Part shown: positions 17,355-26,168 of the stretch, piece after piece
Layout: every line of letters begins with the position of its first letter
Position numbering within the stretch: the first letter of the stretch is position 1
Origin: Deltaproteobacteria bacterium
GTDB taxonomy: Bacteria > Desulfobacterota_D > UBA1144 > Nemesobacterales > JAJCZQ01
NCBI GenBank assembly: GCA_029262335.1
Contig: JAJCZQ010000017.1
Span: 68,033 to 132,032 of the forward strand
Direction: 5' to 3'
DNA length: 64,000 nucleotides
Made by a program: the position numbers and the translations under genes
The notes under the pieces: generated by a model
Database searches by the model: none
What the model saw: only the letters and a program-made list of their open reading frames with translations
What the model was told of the DNA's origin: nothing

Positions 17355-18051
17355 ACTTATAAAACTTGATGATGTCTCAATAGGTTTTGGCAAGACCCCT
17401 ATTATCAGGGGGATTGACCTTACCTTAACATCCGGTCAGTTTTGGGGCGTAATCGGCCCCAACGGGGGAGGTAAGTCCACGCTGTTAAAGACAGTTATAG
17501 GGCTTACCGAACCACTTGCCGGGAGTTTTAAAATTAAAGAGGGACTCAGGTTTGGGTATGTTCCGCAGCATGAAAAGTATGACAACCTGTTCCCGGTCTC
17601 TGTCGAAGAGATGGTAACAATGGGAAGGTATTCCATGGTTCCGTTCAGCAAAAAGCTGAAACAGGAGGACAGGGAAGCAGTAAGGATTTCGATAGAAAAG
17701 ACCGGTATCACTAATCTTTCAAATAAAGTGTTCAGGGAACTGTCCGGTGGTGAAAAACAAAAAGTCCTGATAGCAAAGGCTATTTGCGGAAATCCGGATG
17801 TGCTGGTCCTTGATGAACCCACTTCATCTCTAGATCTGAAAGGTGAGGCGGAGATAATGTCGCTTATAAAAGATTTGAAAGATGAATTAAATCTTACCGT
17901 AATAATGGTAAGTCATTTTGCCGACACCATAAGAAAATATGCAGATAGTATAATCCTTGTTGACAAGGATAAAGATATTTTACTTAATTGCGGTATAGAT
18001 GATGCAGTATCGAATCAACATATAAAAAGATATTTCGGCCTGCAGTCCTAA
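17347..18051 (+). CDS. znuC: Zinc ABC transporter ATP-binding protein (ZnuC-like)
   Basis: A 234-residue ABC ATPase. Walker A is GPNGGGKST, the signature is LSGGEKQKV, Walker B is VLVLDEPTSSLD and the switch His is in VMVSHFADT. It powers the ZnuA/ZnuB importer encoded on either side. Its stop is 6 nt before the permease start. Confidence 0.93.
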   Translation: MNELIKLDDVSIGFGKTPIIRGIDLTLTSGQFWGVIGPNGGGKSTLLKTVIGLTEPLAGSFKIKEGLRFGYVPQHEKYDNLFPVSVEEMVTMGRYSMVPFSKKLKQEDREAVRISIEKTGITNLSNKVFRELSGGEKQKVLIAKAICGNPDVLVLDEPTSSLDLKGEAEIMSLIKDLKDELNLTVIMVSHFADTIRKYADSIILVDKDKDILLNCGIDDAVSNQHIKRYFGLQS

Positions 18052-18057
18052 AATAAA

Positions 18058-18909
18058 ATGGACATTTTTATACAGTTTATACAAAGCTATTTTCTATGGA
18101 AGTCCCCGATGCTGGTTGCAGCATTTGCAGGAGCAATCTGCGGTTTTATGGGAGTCTACGTAGTACTTAGAAGGGTTGTTTTCGTGAGTGCCGCCCTTAC
18201 GCAGGTAGCGGGGTTTGGCGTAGTTCTTACATTTTACCTGCAGTCACTTTTTTTAAGCAGCCTGGTTTCTCACATTGACCCGTTTATTTTCTCCATTTTT
18301 GTTACCGTTCTTGCAGCACTTTTTTTCTCTCTAAAAAAAGACTATATGCCTATATCAATGGAAGGTGTTATAGGTTTTACTTTCCTGATATCTTCTTCAC
18401 TGATTATTATTCTTTCTGACAAGATTGTTCAGGGACACCACGAGATACATAACATTTTGTTTGGCAGTGCAGTAGTTGTCGAGCCGGACGAAGTGATAAT
18501 AGTACCTCTGGTTTCAATTATCGCATTTATTATAAATATACTTTTATTTAAAGATTTTATATTTGTCTCCTATGATTCCGAAACTGCACAGCTTTATAAA
18601 TATCCCGTAAAGTATATAAACCTTATATTTTTTATTGTTCTGGCGGTAATTCTTGCGATCACAACGAGGGCCCTTGGTGCTCTTACGGTTTTTTCACTGC
18701 TTGTACTGCCCGCACTTTCCAGTATGTATCTTAGCAGGCGTTTGATCATAATATTCATACTATCTGCTGTTTTTGGACTTTTATCAGCAGTCTTTGGTTA
18801 CTTTTTTTCATTTATTTTCTCTTTGCCAACGGGCGCAACAATGGCTTTTGCAGCATCGTTAATATTTATTTTTTCTTATATTAAGCACGAATTATTTAAT
18901 AATTCATAA
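18058..18909 (+). CDS. znuB: Zinc ABC transporter permease (ZnuB-like, ABC-3 family)
   Basis: A 283-residue polytopic membrane protein of the ABC-3 metal permease family, with eight or nine hydrophobic segments. Recognisable parts are AAFAGAICGFMGVYVVLRR and VFVSAALTQVAGFGVVL near the N-terminus, and TRALGALTVFSLLVLPALSS near the C-terminus. It completes a ZnuACB-type importer in operon order binding protein, ATPase, permease. Confidence 0.92.
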   Translation: MDIFIQFIQSYFLWKSPMLVAAFAGAICGFMGVYVVLRRVVFVSAALTQVAGFGVVLTFYLQSLFLSSLVSHIDPFIFSIFVTVLAALFFSLKKDYMPISMEGVIGFTFLISSSLIIILSDKIVQGHHEIHNILFGSAVVVEPDEVIIVPLVSIIAFIINILLFKDFIFVSYDSETAQLYKYPVKYINLIFFIVLAVILAITTRALGALTVFSLLVLPALSSMYLSRRLIIIFILSAVFGLLSAVFGYFFSFIFSLPTGATMAFAASLIFIFSYIKHELFNNS

Positions 18910-18961
18910 AGTCACAGGTATTTTAATTAGTGAGTCGAATTAATCTTAATGATTTTTTGCA

Positions 18962-19645
18962 ATGGTAAATAATCTCCCACTTCTAAAAGTAGAAAAACTA
19001 AAAAGGACTTTTATCTCTCCTGACGGGGAGTCAAACCTTATTCTGGATATTCCCACTTTTAAAATAAGGGCCGGTGAACATATCGGTATACAGGGCAACA
19101 GTGGATCCGGGAAAACGACTTTTCTAAACCTGCTGGCAGGAATACTTAACGCAGACAGCGGAAGTATAATGTTTGATTCACGCGAGCTGACCCTGCATTC
19201 GGAGTCCGAGCGGGATGTGCTGAGGGCAGGGAGCATTGGGTATATATTTCAGACATTTAATCTCCTTCAGGGTTATACGGCCCTTGAGAATGTAACACTT
19301 GCCATGATGTTCGCCGGAAAACCGGATATCGATTATGCCTCAAAACTCCTGGAGAATGTTGGCCTTGGCAACAGGATGGATTATAAACCCGCTCAGCTTT
19401 CTGTAGGCCAGCAGCAGAGAGTGGCGCTTGCAAGGGCCCTTGCCAACAGGCCAAAGATAGTCCTGGCCGATGAACCAACCGGCAACCTCGATTACAGAAG
19501 GGCAAAGCAGGCTGTTAAGATGATAAAAGAACTCTGCATAGTAAACGGTGCCTCACTGATATTTGTGAGCCATGACCTTGATGTACTTGATGATTTTGAT
19601 ACTGTGCTAGATTTTACAATATTAAACAGGGCATTCACCAGTTAA
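18962..19645 (+). CDS. LolD/MacB-type ABC ATPase of a Zur-regulon-like export system
   Basis: A 227-residue ABC ATPase of the LolD/MacB/YbbA type: Walker [10 protein letters not shown], signature [15 protein letters not shown], Walker [13 protein letters not shown] and FVSHDLD. It pairs with the FtsX-like permease 6 nt downstream. This ABC pair plus a DUF3299-like protein matches, from memory, the Zur-controlled sets of Pseudomonas (PA4064-PA4066) and Vibrio (Zrg). The transported substrate of that system is not settled to my knowledge. Confidence 0.85.
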   Translation: MVNNLPLLKVEKLKRTFISPDGESNLILDIPTFKIRAGEHIGIQGNSGSGKTTFLNLLAGILNADSGSIMFDSRELTLHSESERDVLRAGSIGYIFQTFNLLQGYTALENVTLAMMFAGKPDIDYASKLLENVGLGNRMDYKPAQLSVGQQQRVALARALANRPKIVLADEPTGNLDYRRAKQAVKMIKELCIVNGASLIFVSHDLDVLDDFDTVLDFTILNRAFTS

Positions 19646-19651
19646 TACAAA

Positions 19652-20914
19652 ATGAAAAAGATTTTTTTCATAGTTAAAAAAAGTTTACTTCAGCACAAGT
19701 TATCCACCGTGATAACAATACTTTCCGTAGCACTTGCTGCGGCACTCGTGATGTCTGTATTCAGCATAAGGGACCAGGCGGAGACTGCTTTTACCGGTGG
19801 GCCGGTAGGTTTTGATGCAGTACTTGGGGCGCGGGGAAGCCAGCTGCAGCTCGTACTGAACACAGTTTTTCACCTTGAAACCTCACCGGGGAATATCCCC
19901 TGGGAAGATTACGAAGCACTGAAAGAAAACAGCAGTGTTAAACTGGCAGTCCCCTATGCAGTCGGAGATAATTACGAAGGCTACAGGATTGTGGGCACTT
20001 CACCTGAACTATTTGAAGGCTTTGAATACTCTAAAGGAAAGACATTTGAGTTTAAAAGCGGCGGTGTTTTTGACCCCGAACACAGGGAAGCCGTAGTTGG
20101 AAGTTACGTTGCCCAGAAGACTGGGCTTAAGAAAGGGTCAAAATTCAGCGCCTCGCATGGAATCTATTTAGACAAAAACAACGTTCACGATGAAAAGTAC
20201 GAAGTATCAGGTGTTTTAAAACCCACAAATTCCCCGTCTGACAGGGTAATATGGGTGCCAATCGAACAGTTCTATATGACCGAAGGCCATGTACTGAGGG
20301 GGGCCGGGGAAGACTATGAGGCCCATGTACACCATCATGCTGAAGATATTCCGGACCAGCATAAGGAGATAAGTGCTGTAATGCTTAAGCTTAAAAACCC
20401 CGCATCCGGGTTTAAGCTTGCAACTCAGTACAACAGGGAAGGTAAAGACGTAACCCTTGCCTGGCCTATTGCCACTGTTATGGCAGAGCTTTTTGAAAAG
20501 ATCGGCTGGGTAACAAAAATACTTACCCTTGTAGCTTATATTGTAATTGCAGTCGCGGCCGGTTCTATATTAGCAAGTATTTACAACACCATGAATGAAA
20601 GGAGAAGGGAGTTTGCGATACTACGGGCACTGGGAGCTAAAAAAGGGACCGTATTCTCATCCGTTGTTCTCGAAGCTGTAACAATAAGTTTTATTGGTAC
20701 GCTAATAGGGTTTATCTTCTACTTTATACTTATGATGTTTGCTTCTTATGTTATAAGGAACCAGACAGGCGTTGTGATTGATATATTAAGCCTTCACCCG
20801 GTACTTATAATCGCCCCAGCCGTTATGATCGCACTCGGTGCCCTGGCCGGCATTATTCCTGCTTACAAGGCTTATAAGACAGAAGTTGCGGGCAGTCTTT
20901 CTCACAACAGTTAA
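19652..20914 (+). CDS. FtsX-like ABC permease of the zinc island
   Basis: A 420-residue permease of the FtsX/MacB/LolC class with an N-terminal membrane segment, a large periplasmic domain (about 45-275) and three C-terminal segments. The domain order is standard. The periplasmic part contains VHHHAEDIPDQHKE, a His-rich stretch that could bind zinc. The conserved ERRREFAILRALGAKK coupling motif precedes the second membrane segment. It forms one transporter with the preceding ATPase. Confidence 0.88.
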   Translation: MKKIFFIVKKSLLQHKLSTVITILSVALAAALVMSVFSIRDQAETAFTGGPVGFDAVLGARGSQLQLVLNTVFHLETSPGNIPWEDYEALKENSSVKLAVPYAVGDNYEGYRIVGTSPELFEGFEYSKGKTFEFKSGGVFDPEHREAVVGSYVAQKTGLKKGSKFSASHGIYLDKNNVHDEKYEVSGVLKPTNSPSDRVIWVPIEQFYMTEGHVLRGAGEDYEAHVHHHAEDIPDQHKEISAVMLKLKNPASGFKLATQYNREGKDVTLAWPIATVMAELFEKIGWVTKILTLVAYIVIAVAAGSILASIYNTMNERRREFAILRALGAKKGTVFSSVVLEAVTISFIGTLIGFIFYFILMMFASYVIRNQTGVVIDILSLHPVLIIAPAVMIALGALAGIIPAYKAYKTEVAGSLSHNS

Positions 20915-20994
20915 AATATTGATTCTTTTGAAACCTTATTTATAAAAATACGGTTTAAATATTGTAATGAATGATTATATTTTAGTGAGAGACG

Positions 20995-21495
20995 ATGCTT
21001 AAATCTATTCCAATAACGAAAGTCCTTCTTATACTTGTAGTACTGTTTGTTTTTATGCTTGGCGTAAACTACAAACCGGTTGAAAAGCTGGACTATTCAA
21101 AATTAGAGGCCCTGGAAGTTGTAGACGGGGCCACAAATGTGAGCTTTAAGTTTCTCGGCGGTTTTGATTACAGCGCAGACAAGGAAATACCGGAACCGGT
21201 AATGGTTCTTAACGGAGAACTTGTTCAGGTAACAGGCTATATGCTCCCCGTGGATTTTGAAGACGGCAGGGTAAACAGTTTTCTTCTCATGAACAGCAGG
21301 CTTGCCTGCTGCTTCGGCGTTATGCCGAGGGAAAATGAGTTTATTTATGTTGAAATGCCTGATGGTATGACAACGAAATTTATGACTGATATACCAATAA
21401 ATATCGCCGGCAGGCTTGATATTGGAGGCGGCAACCTTGTCGGGAGCCTGTACACAATAGATTTACTGAGTATTAAAAAAGCAGATAATTTTTAG
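20995..21495 (+). CDS. DUF3299-like membrane-anchored protein
   Basis: A 166-residue protein with an N-terminal membrane anchor or signal ([15 protein letters not shown]) and a small periplasmic beta domain. [20 protein letters not shown] and the following [16 protein letters not shown] resemble DUF3299. The double Cys (ACC) is a possible metal or disulfide site. DUF3299 proteins accompany the LolD/FtsX pair in known Zur regulons, which fits the order here. The preceding 80-nt gap may carry its own promoter. Confidence 0.7.
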   Translation: MLKSIPITKVLLILVVLFVFMLGVNYKPVEKLDYSKLEALEVVDGATNVSFKFLGGFDYSADKEIPEPVMVLNGELVQVTGYMLPVDFEDGRVNSFLLMNSRLACCFGVMPRENEFIYVEMPDGMTTKFMTDIPINIAGRLDIGGGNLVGSLYTIDLLSIKKADNF

Positions 21496-21514
21496 AATTT
21501 ACTTGCATTCTAAA
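21491..21514. repeat. Inverted repeat between the DUF3299-like gene and rpmG
   Basis: TTTAGAAT, 8 nt, ATTCTAAA: a perfect 8-bp inverted repeat that begins within the DUF3299-like stop codon region. A promoter-like TTGCAT (21504-21509), 16 nt, CATAAT (21526-21531) overlaps its right half. It may be a weak terminator or an operator for the L33/L28 pair. It differs from the zur palindrome. Confidence 0.4.
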
Positions 21515-21563
21515 TTTATTTCTGCATAATAATCTTCTCTTTTTAAAGTATTTGGAGTTTACA

Positions 21564-21725
21564 ATGGGAAAATCAGAAAACAGGGTGTTGGTAAAACTTA
21601 AAAGTACCGAAAGCCCATATCTTTATTATACAAAGAAAAACAAGAAAAATACCGAGGACAGACTCGAACTTAAAAAATACGACCCTGTGATCAGGAAGCA
21701 TGTTCTTTTCAAGGAGTCCAAGTAG
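21564..21725 (+). CDS. rpmG: Ribosomal protein L33, cysteine-free (zinc-independent) form
   Basis: A 53-residue L33 missed by the ORF track. It reads [20 protein letters not shown], then [20 protein letters not shown] and a final [13 protein letters not shown]. It has no cysteine, so it is the C-minus type that needs no zinc. C-minus paralogues of L31, L33, L36, L28 and S14 are used in several bacteria under Zur control to free zinc from ribosomes. Its place at the end of the zinc island suggests this role, although it could also be the only L33 of the organism. RBS: TTTGGAGTTTACAATG. Confidence 0.92.
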   Translation: MGKSENRVLVKLKSTESPYLYYTKKNKKNTEDRLELKKYDPVIRKHVLFKESK

Positions 21726-21740
21726 TACGGAGTATTAACA

Positions 21741-21980
21741 ATGGCCAGGAAATGTGAATTAACAGGAAAAAAACCATTAGTAGGAAACCATGTTTCACAT
21801 GCAAACAATAAAGTGAAACGCCGTCAGAACCCTAATCTGCATACAAAAAGGATCTATATTCCTGAACTTGAAAAATACGTAAGAATTAAGATTTCCAACA
21901 GGGCACTCAGAACAATTAACAAAAAAGGGCTTCTTAACTTCCTAAAAGACGAAGGCCTTACCCTTAAAGATATTTCCTGA
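21741..21980 (+). CDS. rpmB: Ribosomal protein L28, zinc-independent form
   Basis: A 79-residue L28. It starts MARKCELTGKKPLVGNHVSH and continues KVKRRQNPNLHTKRIYIPE. Only one cysteine is present, so the two-CxxC zinc site of C-plus L28 proteins is missing. L33 and L28 are adjacent in many genomes, so the pair alone would not imply zinc control. Its position immediately after Zur-type genes does. It is the last gene of the rightward island and meets trkH head-on 14 nt away. Confidence 0.94.
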   Translation: MARKCELTGKKPLVGNHVSHANNKVKRRQNPNLHTKRIYIPELEKYVRIKISNRALRTINKKGLLNFLKDEGLTLKDIS

Positions 21981-21994
21981 TTTAAGATATAAAC

Positions 21995-23449
21995 CTATTT
22001 TTTCCAGAACAGCGGGGTAAAAAGCACAAGTATTGTGTATAGCTCCAGCCTTCCAAGAAGCATAAGAAAGCAAAGGTAAATCTTTGTAAATCCAGATAAA
22101 AAACCATAGTTTTGTGAAGCACCGACTTCAGCAAACCCAGGGCCTACATTTGTAATAGCTGCGGCAGAAGCTGAAATTGCACCGAGTATCGATATGTTTT
22201 CCGCAAATGAAATTATAAGGATCGATACTACAAATATAAATATAAACAGAAGAAAATAGCTTGTAACACTGGAAATTACATCCTTGTCTACGGAATGTTT
22301 ATCAATCCGGACAGGCAGCACAGCCCTCGGCTTAATCAGCATATTAATTTCCCTGTAGCCCTTTTTAATTAGTATGAGAATCCTGAGGGATTTTATAGAA
22401 CCGGAAGTTGACCCTGCACATGCTCCTATAAACATCAGTGTAAAAATCATAAAAATTGCAAAATTGGGCCAGTGATCAAACTCCGAAGTGTGAAAACCGC
22501 TTGTTGTAATAATTGATAAAACCTGAAAAGATGAGTACCTGAGGGCGTCCATAAATCCCATCAGGTGGTTAACAATCAGATCAAACACTATAAAAGCCGT
22601 AAATACGCCGATTAATAAAAAGAAAAACCTAAGCTCTGAACTTTTAAAGATATTAAATTTTCTACCAGTGAAAAAATAGTAAAGCAGTACATAGTTAAGA
22701 CCGCTAAGCAGCATAAAGAACATCACAATCAGTTCGACCCAGCCACTGTTAAACCCTGCAATACTTGCGTTTTTCACTGAGAAACCACCTGTTGCCAGAG
22801 TTGAAAACGCCGTGGTAATGGAATCGAAAACAGAAAGGCCTGATATCAAAAGAAGTACAAAACAGACTACAGACATTACCACATAAACAGACCAAAGTTT
22901 TTTGGCTGTCTCTGAGATCCTGGGGGTAAGTTTCTCTGTTGCAGGGCCGGGGGCTTCAAGGCCCATTAACTGCATCCCTCCAACGGACAGCCTGGGCAGA
23001 ATAGCAATTGCAAGGATGATAATACCCATACCGCCAAGCCACTGTGTAAAACTCCTGTAAAAAAGGATCCCATGTGGCAGGGACTCTATCTCGGCCAATA
23101 CGGTTGCGCCGGTAGTTGTATATCCGGAAAAGGATTCAAATACTGCATCAACGGGATGAGAAAATACATCCAGAAGTATATACGGAAGGGAGCCAAACAG
23201 GCATGCAAGTATCCAGCAAAGAGCTGCTATAAGGAACGCTTCCTGTCTTTTTAACTCTTTTATTTTAGATGAATCGGAATTGATAATTTCAAGTACATAG
23301 CCCGTTACGATGATTACAAGTGATGTTGTCAGAAACGCAAACAGCTCATTGTCTCTGTAAATAGTGGATATAACTGCCGGAACCAGCATCAGGAAACCAA
23401 AATACTTTAAAAAATTGCCGACGACATAAAATATTAGACTGAATTTCAT
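21995..23449 (-). CDS. trkH: TrkH-family potassium uptake protein
   Basis: A 484-residue K+ channel-like transporter of the SKT superfamily. The four pore-loop repeats are visible around FSGYTTTGATVL, FSTLATGGFSV, SIITTSGFHTSEF and AITNVGPGF, with selectivity-filter glycines in each. Many membrane helices flank them. The regulatory partner TrkA is not in the window. It is followed on the minus strand by no partner gene; the AEC permease lies upstream. Confidence 0.93.
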   Translation of the reverse strand: MKFSLIFYVVGNFLKYFGFLMLVPAVISTIYRDNELFAFLTTSLVIIVTGYVLEIINSDSSKIKELKRQEAFLIAALCWILACLFGSLPYILLDVFSHPVDAVFESFSGYTTTGATVLAEIESLPHGILFYRSFTQWLGGMGIIILAIAILPRLSVGGMQLMGLEAPGPATEKLTPRISETAKKLWSVYVVMSVVCFVLLLISGLSVFDSITTAFSTLATGGFSVKNASIAGFNSGWVELIVMFFMLLSGLNYVLLYYFFTGRKFNIFKSSELRFFFLLIGVFTAFIVFDLIVNHLMGFMDALRYSSFQVLSIITTSGFHTSEFDHWPNFAIFMIFTLMFIGACAGSTSGSIKSLRILILIKKGYREINMLIKPRAVLPVRIDKHSVDKDVISSVTSYFLLFIFIFVVSILIISFAENISILGAISASAAAITNVGPGFAEVGASQNYGFLSGFTKIYLCFLMLLGRLELYTILVLFTPLFWKK

Positions 23450-23520
23450 AGTTAATACTTGTTTAAAAGTGCCCTAGTGCTTATCCCTTTATTGTACCCA
23501 ATTTAATTATACAGTTTATT

Positions 23521-24399
23521 TTAAAAATCGAGTAAATAAGTAAGTACAAGCGGTATTGTTATCAGGGATACAATTGTCCCTGCCATAATAACTGAGGCTA
23601 CTGTTTCCGAGTCTTTCTTATATTTTTCTGCAAGAACAAAGTTAAATACCGCCGGGGGCATTGATGATTGAAGAATCATAACTTTTGCTGCAATCCCGTC
23701 GAGGTTAAGAAGATGAACAAAGAAAATCCCGAGAAAAACCCCAAGAAAGATTCTCATTGAACCAAATAGGAAAGACAGCCAAACTTTGGTCAGTTTAAGC
23801 TCTGAAAGCTTATAACCCAGGGCAAACATCATTGCAGGGATACTTATATCACCCAGCAGTTCTATGGACCGGCCTATGGGAACAGGAATTTCATACTCTA
23901 CTGCACTTATTACAAGCCCTATAACTGTTGCATAAATCAGTGGAAGCCTGAATACCTCGAGCGGTTTTTTATAGGAACTCAGAATTAATATACCAAGTGT
24001 GTAGTGGATGACTGTCATTGAGACCATACACAGTATTCCTATATTGAATCCGGCATTTCCGAATGCAAAAAGGCATAGAGGCAGTCCCATGTTTCCCGTA
24101 TTTGCAAAGATTACGGGCGGAAGAAATACTTCGTACTCAAGTTTGAGAAGCCGGATTACTGCAAGGCCTATCAGCATTGCCGCCATTATTATTAATGCGG
24201 ATATAATAAATATTTTTCCTGCTATATTCAGGTCTACCGGAAACCTGGAGAGTGAGGAAACAATAAGGCACGGGGTTGTTATGTAAATAACAAGTTCGTT
24301 AACGGATTTTAAGTCTATTTTTTTGTACCTGCTAAACGCAAACCCGACACCTATTACAATAAATACGGGAAGTACAATGTTAAAAATCTCTGTATAGAT
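23521..24399 (-). CDS. AEC-family transporter with a non-standard start codon
   Basis: Permease of the auxin efflux carrier (AEC) family, which exports organic anions or acids. The ORF track gives only 221 residues from an internal ATG (24186). The same frame continues upstream for 71 codons and encodes the missing first helices: EIFNIVLPVFIVIGVGFAFS, then NELVIYITTPCLIVSSLS. No ATG, GTG or TTG occurs in that extension before the in-frame stop. The best start is ATC at 24399, 7 nt after GGAGG, giving 292 residues, the usual AEC length. C-terminal motifs are GDISIPAMMFALGYKLSE and SMPPAVFNFVLAEKY. A non-canonical start, a point mutation or a base-calling error are the options. Confidence 0.8.
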   Translation of the reverse strand: MYTEIFNIVLPVFIVIGVGFAFSRYKKIDLKSVNELVIYITTPCLIVSSLSRFPVDLNIAGKIFIISALIIMAAMLIGLAVIRLLKLEYEVFLPPVIFANTGNMGLPLCLFAFGNAGFNIGILCMVSMTVIHYTLGILILSSYKKPLEVFRLPLIYATVIGLVISAVEYEIPVPIGRSIELLGDISIPAMMFALGYKLSELKLTKVWLSFLFGSMRIFLGVFLGIFFVHLLNLDGIAAKVMILQSSMPPAVFNFVLAEKYKKDSETVASVIMAGTIVSLITIPLVLTYLLDF

Positions 24400-24484
24400 A
24401 GTTAATCCTCCGGTATTAAAAAGCCTAAGATTTTAACTGGTAAAAAATGTGATAAAAGAAAGTAAAAAGTAGAAGTGGAATTTT

Positions 24485-25462
24485 CTAAAGTTTAAAAATA
24501 CTGGCGCCCCAGGTAAATCCGGCCCCGAATGCTGCAGTTAATATTATATCACCTTCTTTTGCCCGCCCTGCTTTAACTGCTTCGTCCAGAGCTATTGGGA
24601 CAGAAGCTGATGAGGTGTTGCCGTATTTGTCGAGGTTTATATATACTTTTTCCTCAGGCATATCGAGCCTCTTTCTGACGGCATCTATAATTCTCAGATT
24701 TGCCTGATGAGGAACAAAGAGGTCTATGTCATCCGGCTTCAGGTTTGCTTTTTCGACTGCAGCAACTGAAGAAGTTTCAAGGGACTTAACCGCTACCTTA
24801 AATACGTCCCTTCCGTTCATTTTAAGGTAATGGTCACGGTTTTTTACACTTTCTTCGGTAGCAGGGATTCGTGAACCTCCGCCAGGCATATAGAGCATTT
24901 CCCAGTTGTCGCCATCAGAGTTAAGTATTGAAGACATTACACCGGGTTCATCTGACTGTGTAAGAACAACTGCACCTGCACCATCACCAAAAAGTATGCA
25001 GGTAGAACGGTCTTCATAGTCCATAATTCTTGATAGTACTTCAGCACCTACAATAAGCAGGTTTTTTGACTGCCCGGAACATATCATGCCGTTTCCTACA
25101 TGAAGAGCGTACTGAAAACCGGAACATCCGGCCAGGAGGTCAAACGCCATAATATTTCCACATCCAAGCTGGCTTTGTAAAATGCAGGCTGTAGAGGGGA
25201 ATATAAAGTCAGGGGATATAGTGCCCAAAATTATCCCGTCAAGTTCGGAAGCAGGCATATTTGCATCATCAAGTGCCCTAATACATGCTTCCATTGCAAG
25301 GTCAGATGTATATTTACCCTTATCTACGATTCTTCTTTGTTTTATCCCGGTCCTGGTTGTAATCCATTCATCAGAGGTATCAATTATCTTTTCAAGATCT
25401 TCATTGGATAGAACATTGTCAGGTGCGCAGGAGCCAGTGCCTTGTATTTTTGCGTATTTCAA
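24485..25462 (-). CDS. fabH: Beta-ketoacyl-ACP synthase III (FabH)
   Basis: Condensing enzyme that starts fatty-acid synthesis from acetyl-CoA and malonyl-ACP. Of 325 residues. The catalytic triad is visible: Cys113 in LLAGCSGFQYAL, His in LFVPHQANLRI and Asn in YGNTSSASVPIAL. The N-terminus has the standard GTGSCAPDNVLSN. It does not lie next to plsX, rpmF or fabD, so it is detached from the usual fab cluster. It could instead be a specialised FabH-like enzyme, but all core motifs are canonical. Confidence 0.93.
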   Translation of the reverse strand: MKYAKIQGTGSCAPDNVLSNEDLEKIIDTSDEWITTRTGIKQRRIVDKGKYTSDLAMEACIRALDDANMPASELDGIILGTISPDFIFPSTACILQSQLGCGNIMAFDLLAGCSGFQYALHVGNGMICSGQSKNLLIVGAEVLSRIMDYEDRSTCILFGDGAGAVVLTQSDEPGVMSSILNSDGDNWEMLYMPGGGSRIPATEESVKNRDHYLKMNGRDVFKVAVKSLETSSVAAVEKANLKPDDIDLFVPHQANLRIIDAVRKRLDMPEEKVYINLDKYGNTSSASVPIALDEAVKAGRAKEGDIILTAAFGAGFTWGASIFKL

Positions 25463-25520
25463 TATAAGTTGCCTTTAAACTCTATGTGAAATGATTATTA
25501 TTCAAAATTCATATACTTTG

Positions 25521-25961
25521 TCAACTGTTAACTTCATTCAGAATACCCGAAAGATGATGCACATCTTCTTCCTCGAACTCTATTCCAAAATGTTTTACTA
25601 CTATATCTGAAAATAAGAAAAGAGATATCACCTTTTGATTCATTATCTCATTCAGAAGATTCATCTCAAATTCGGATTCGAAATTAAAAAAATAGTCATA
25701 TTTTACCGAAAGCCCTTTTGCTGTCTTTAACCTTAGCTCTGAATTTACCGCGGGGAACTCGGGCCTGTCGATATATGTAAATTTGAGATTGACGGAAACA
25801 AGCTCCGAAAGTGATGAAATCATCTCGGGATTATCTTTTAAAATTATATCAACTTCATCATCAATGGCCGTGAATATTATTCCTGAATCAATTATTGAAA
25901 GCTCAATTTCAAGTTCAGAAGGGAGCTGGTAATTACTGGTTTCTTTTTGAACTATTTTCAT
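25521..25961 (-). CDS. Unknown acidic protein, about 146 aa
   Basis: No family recognised. The protein is soluble, strongly acidic and hydrophobic-acidic alternating (EIELSIIDSGIIFTAIDDE), with no signal peptide. The ORF track starts at an upstream TTG; I prefer the adjacent ATG. It precedes fabH on the same strand with a 58-nt gap. A PilZ-like or roadblock-like fold cannot be excluded, but I see no diagnostic motif. Confidence 0.65.
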   Translation of the reverse strand: MKIVQKETSNYQLPSELEIELSIIDSGIIFTAIDDEVDIILKDNPEMISSLSELVSVNLKFTYIDRPEFPAVNSELRLKTAKGLSVKYDYFFNFESEFEMNLLNEIMNQKVISLFLFSDIVVKHFGIEFEEEDVHHLSGILNEVNS

Positions 25962-26057
25962 CAATAAATCCGGAGTATTTAAAAAACTGTTACCATGTGT
26001 TAATATTCTATGTATTGAATTACGGTTAAGTTATTTTTAATAATTATGCAAAACCTC

Positions 26058-26086
26058 TTGACATGATAACAAAAAATTTATTACTA
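26058..26086 (+). promoter_or_regulatory. Candidate promoter of the DPFK-repeat gene
   Basis: TTGACA (26058-26063), 17 nt, TTACTA (26081-26086). The -35 box is perfect and the -10 box is weak. It lies about 80 nt upstream of the ATG at 26169. Confidence 0.45.
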
Positions 26087-26168
26087 TCAATTAATTAGGA
26101 ATTATATTTAGTTATAAGAAATTAAGAATTAAGATGAAAAATAATATAAAAATACTCAGGGGGATATC

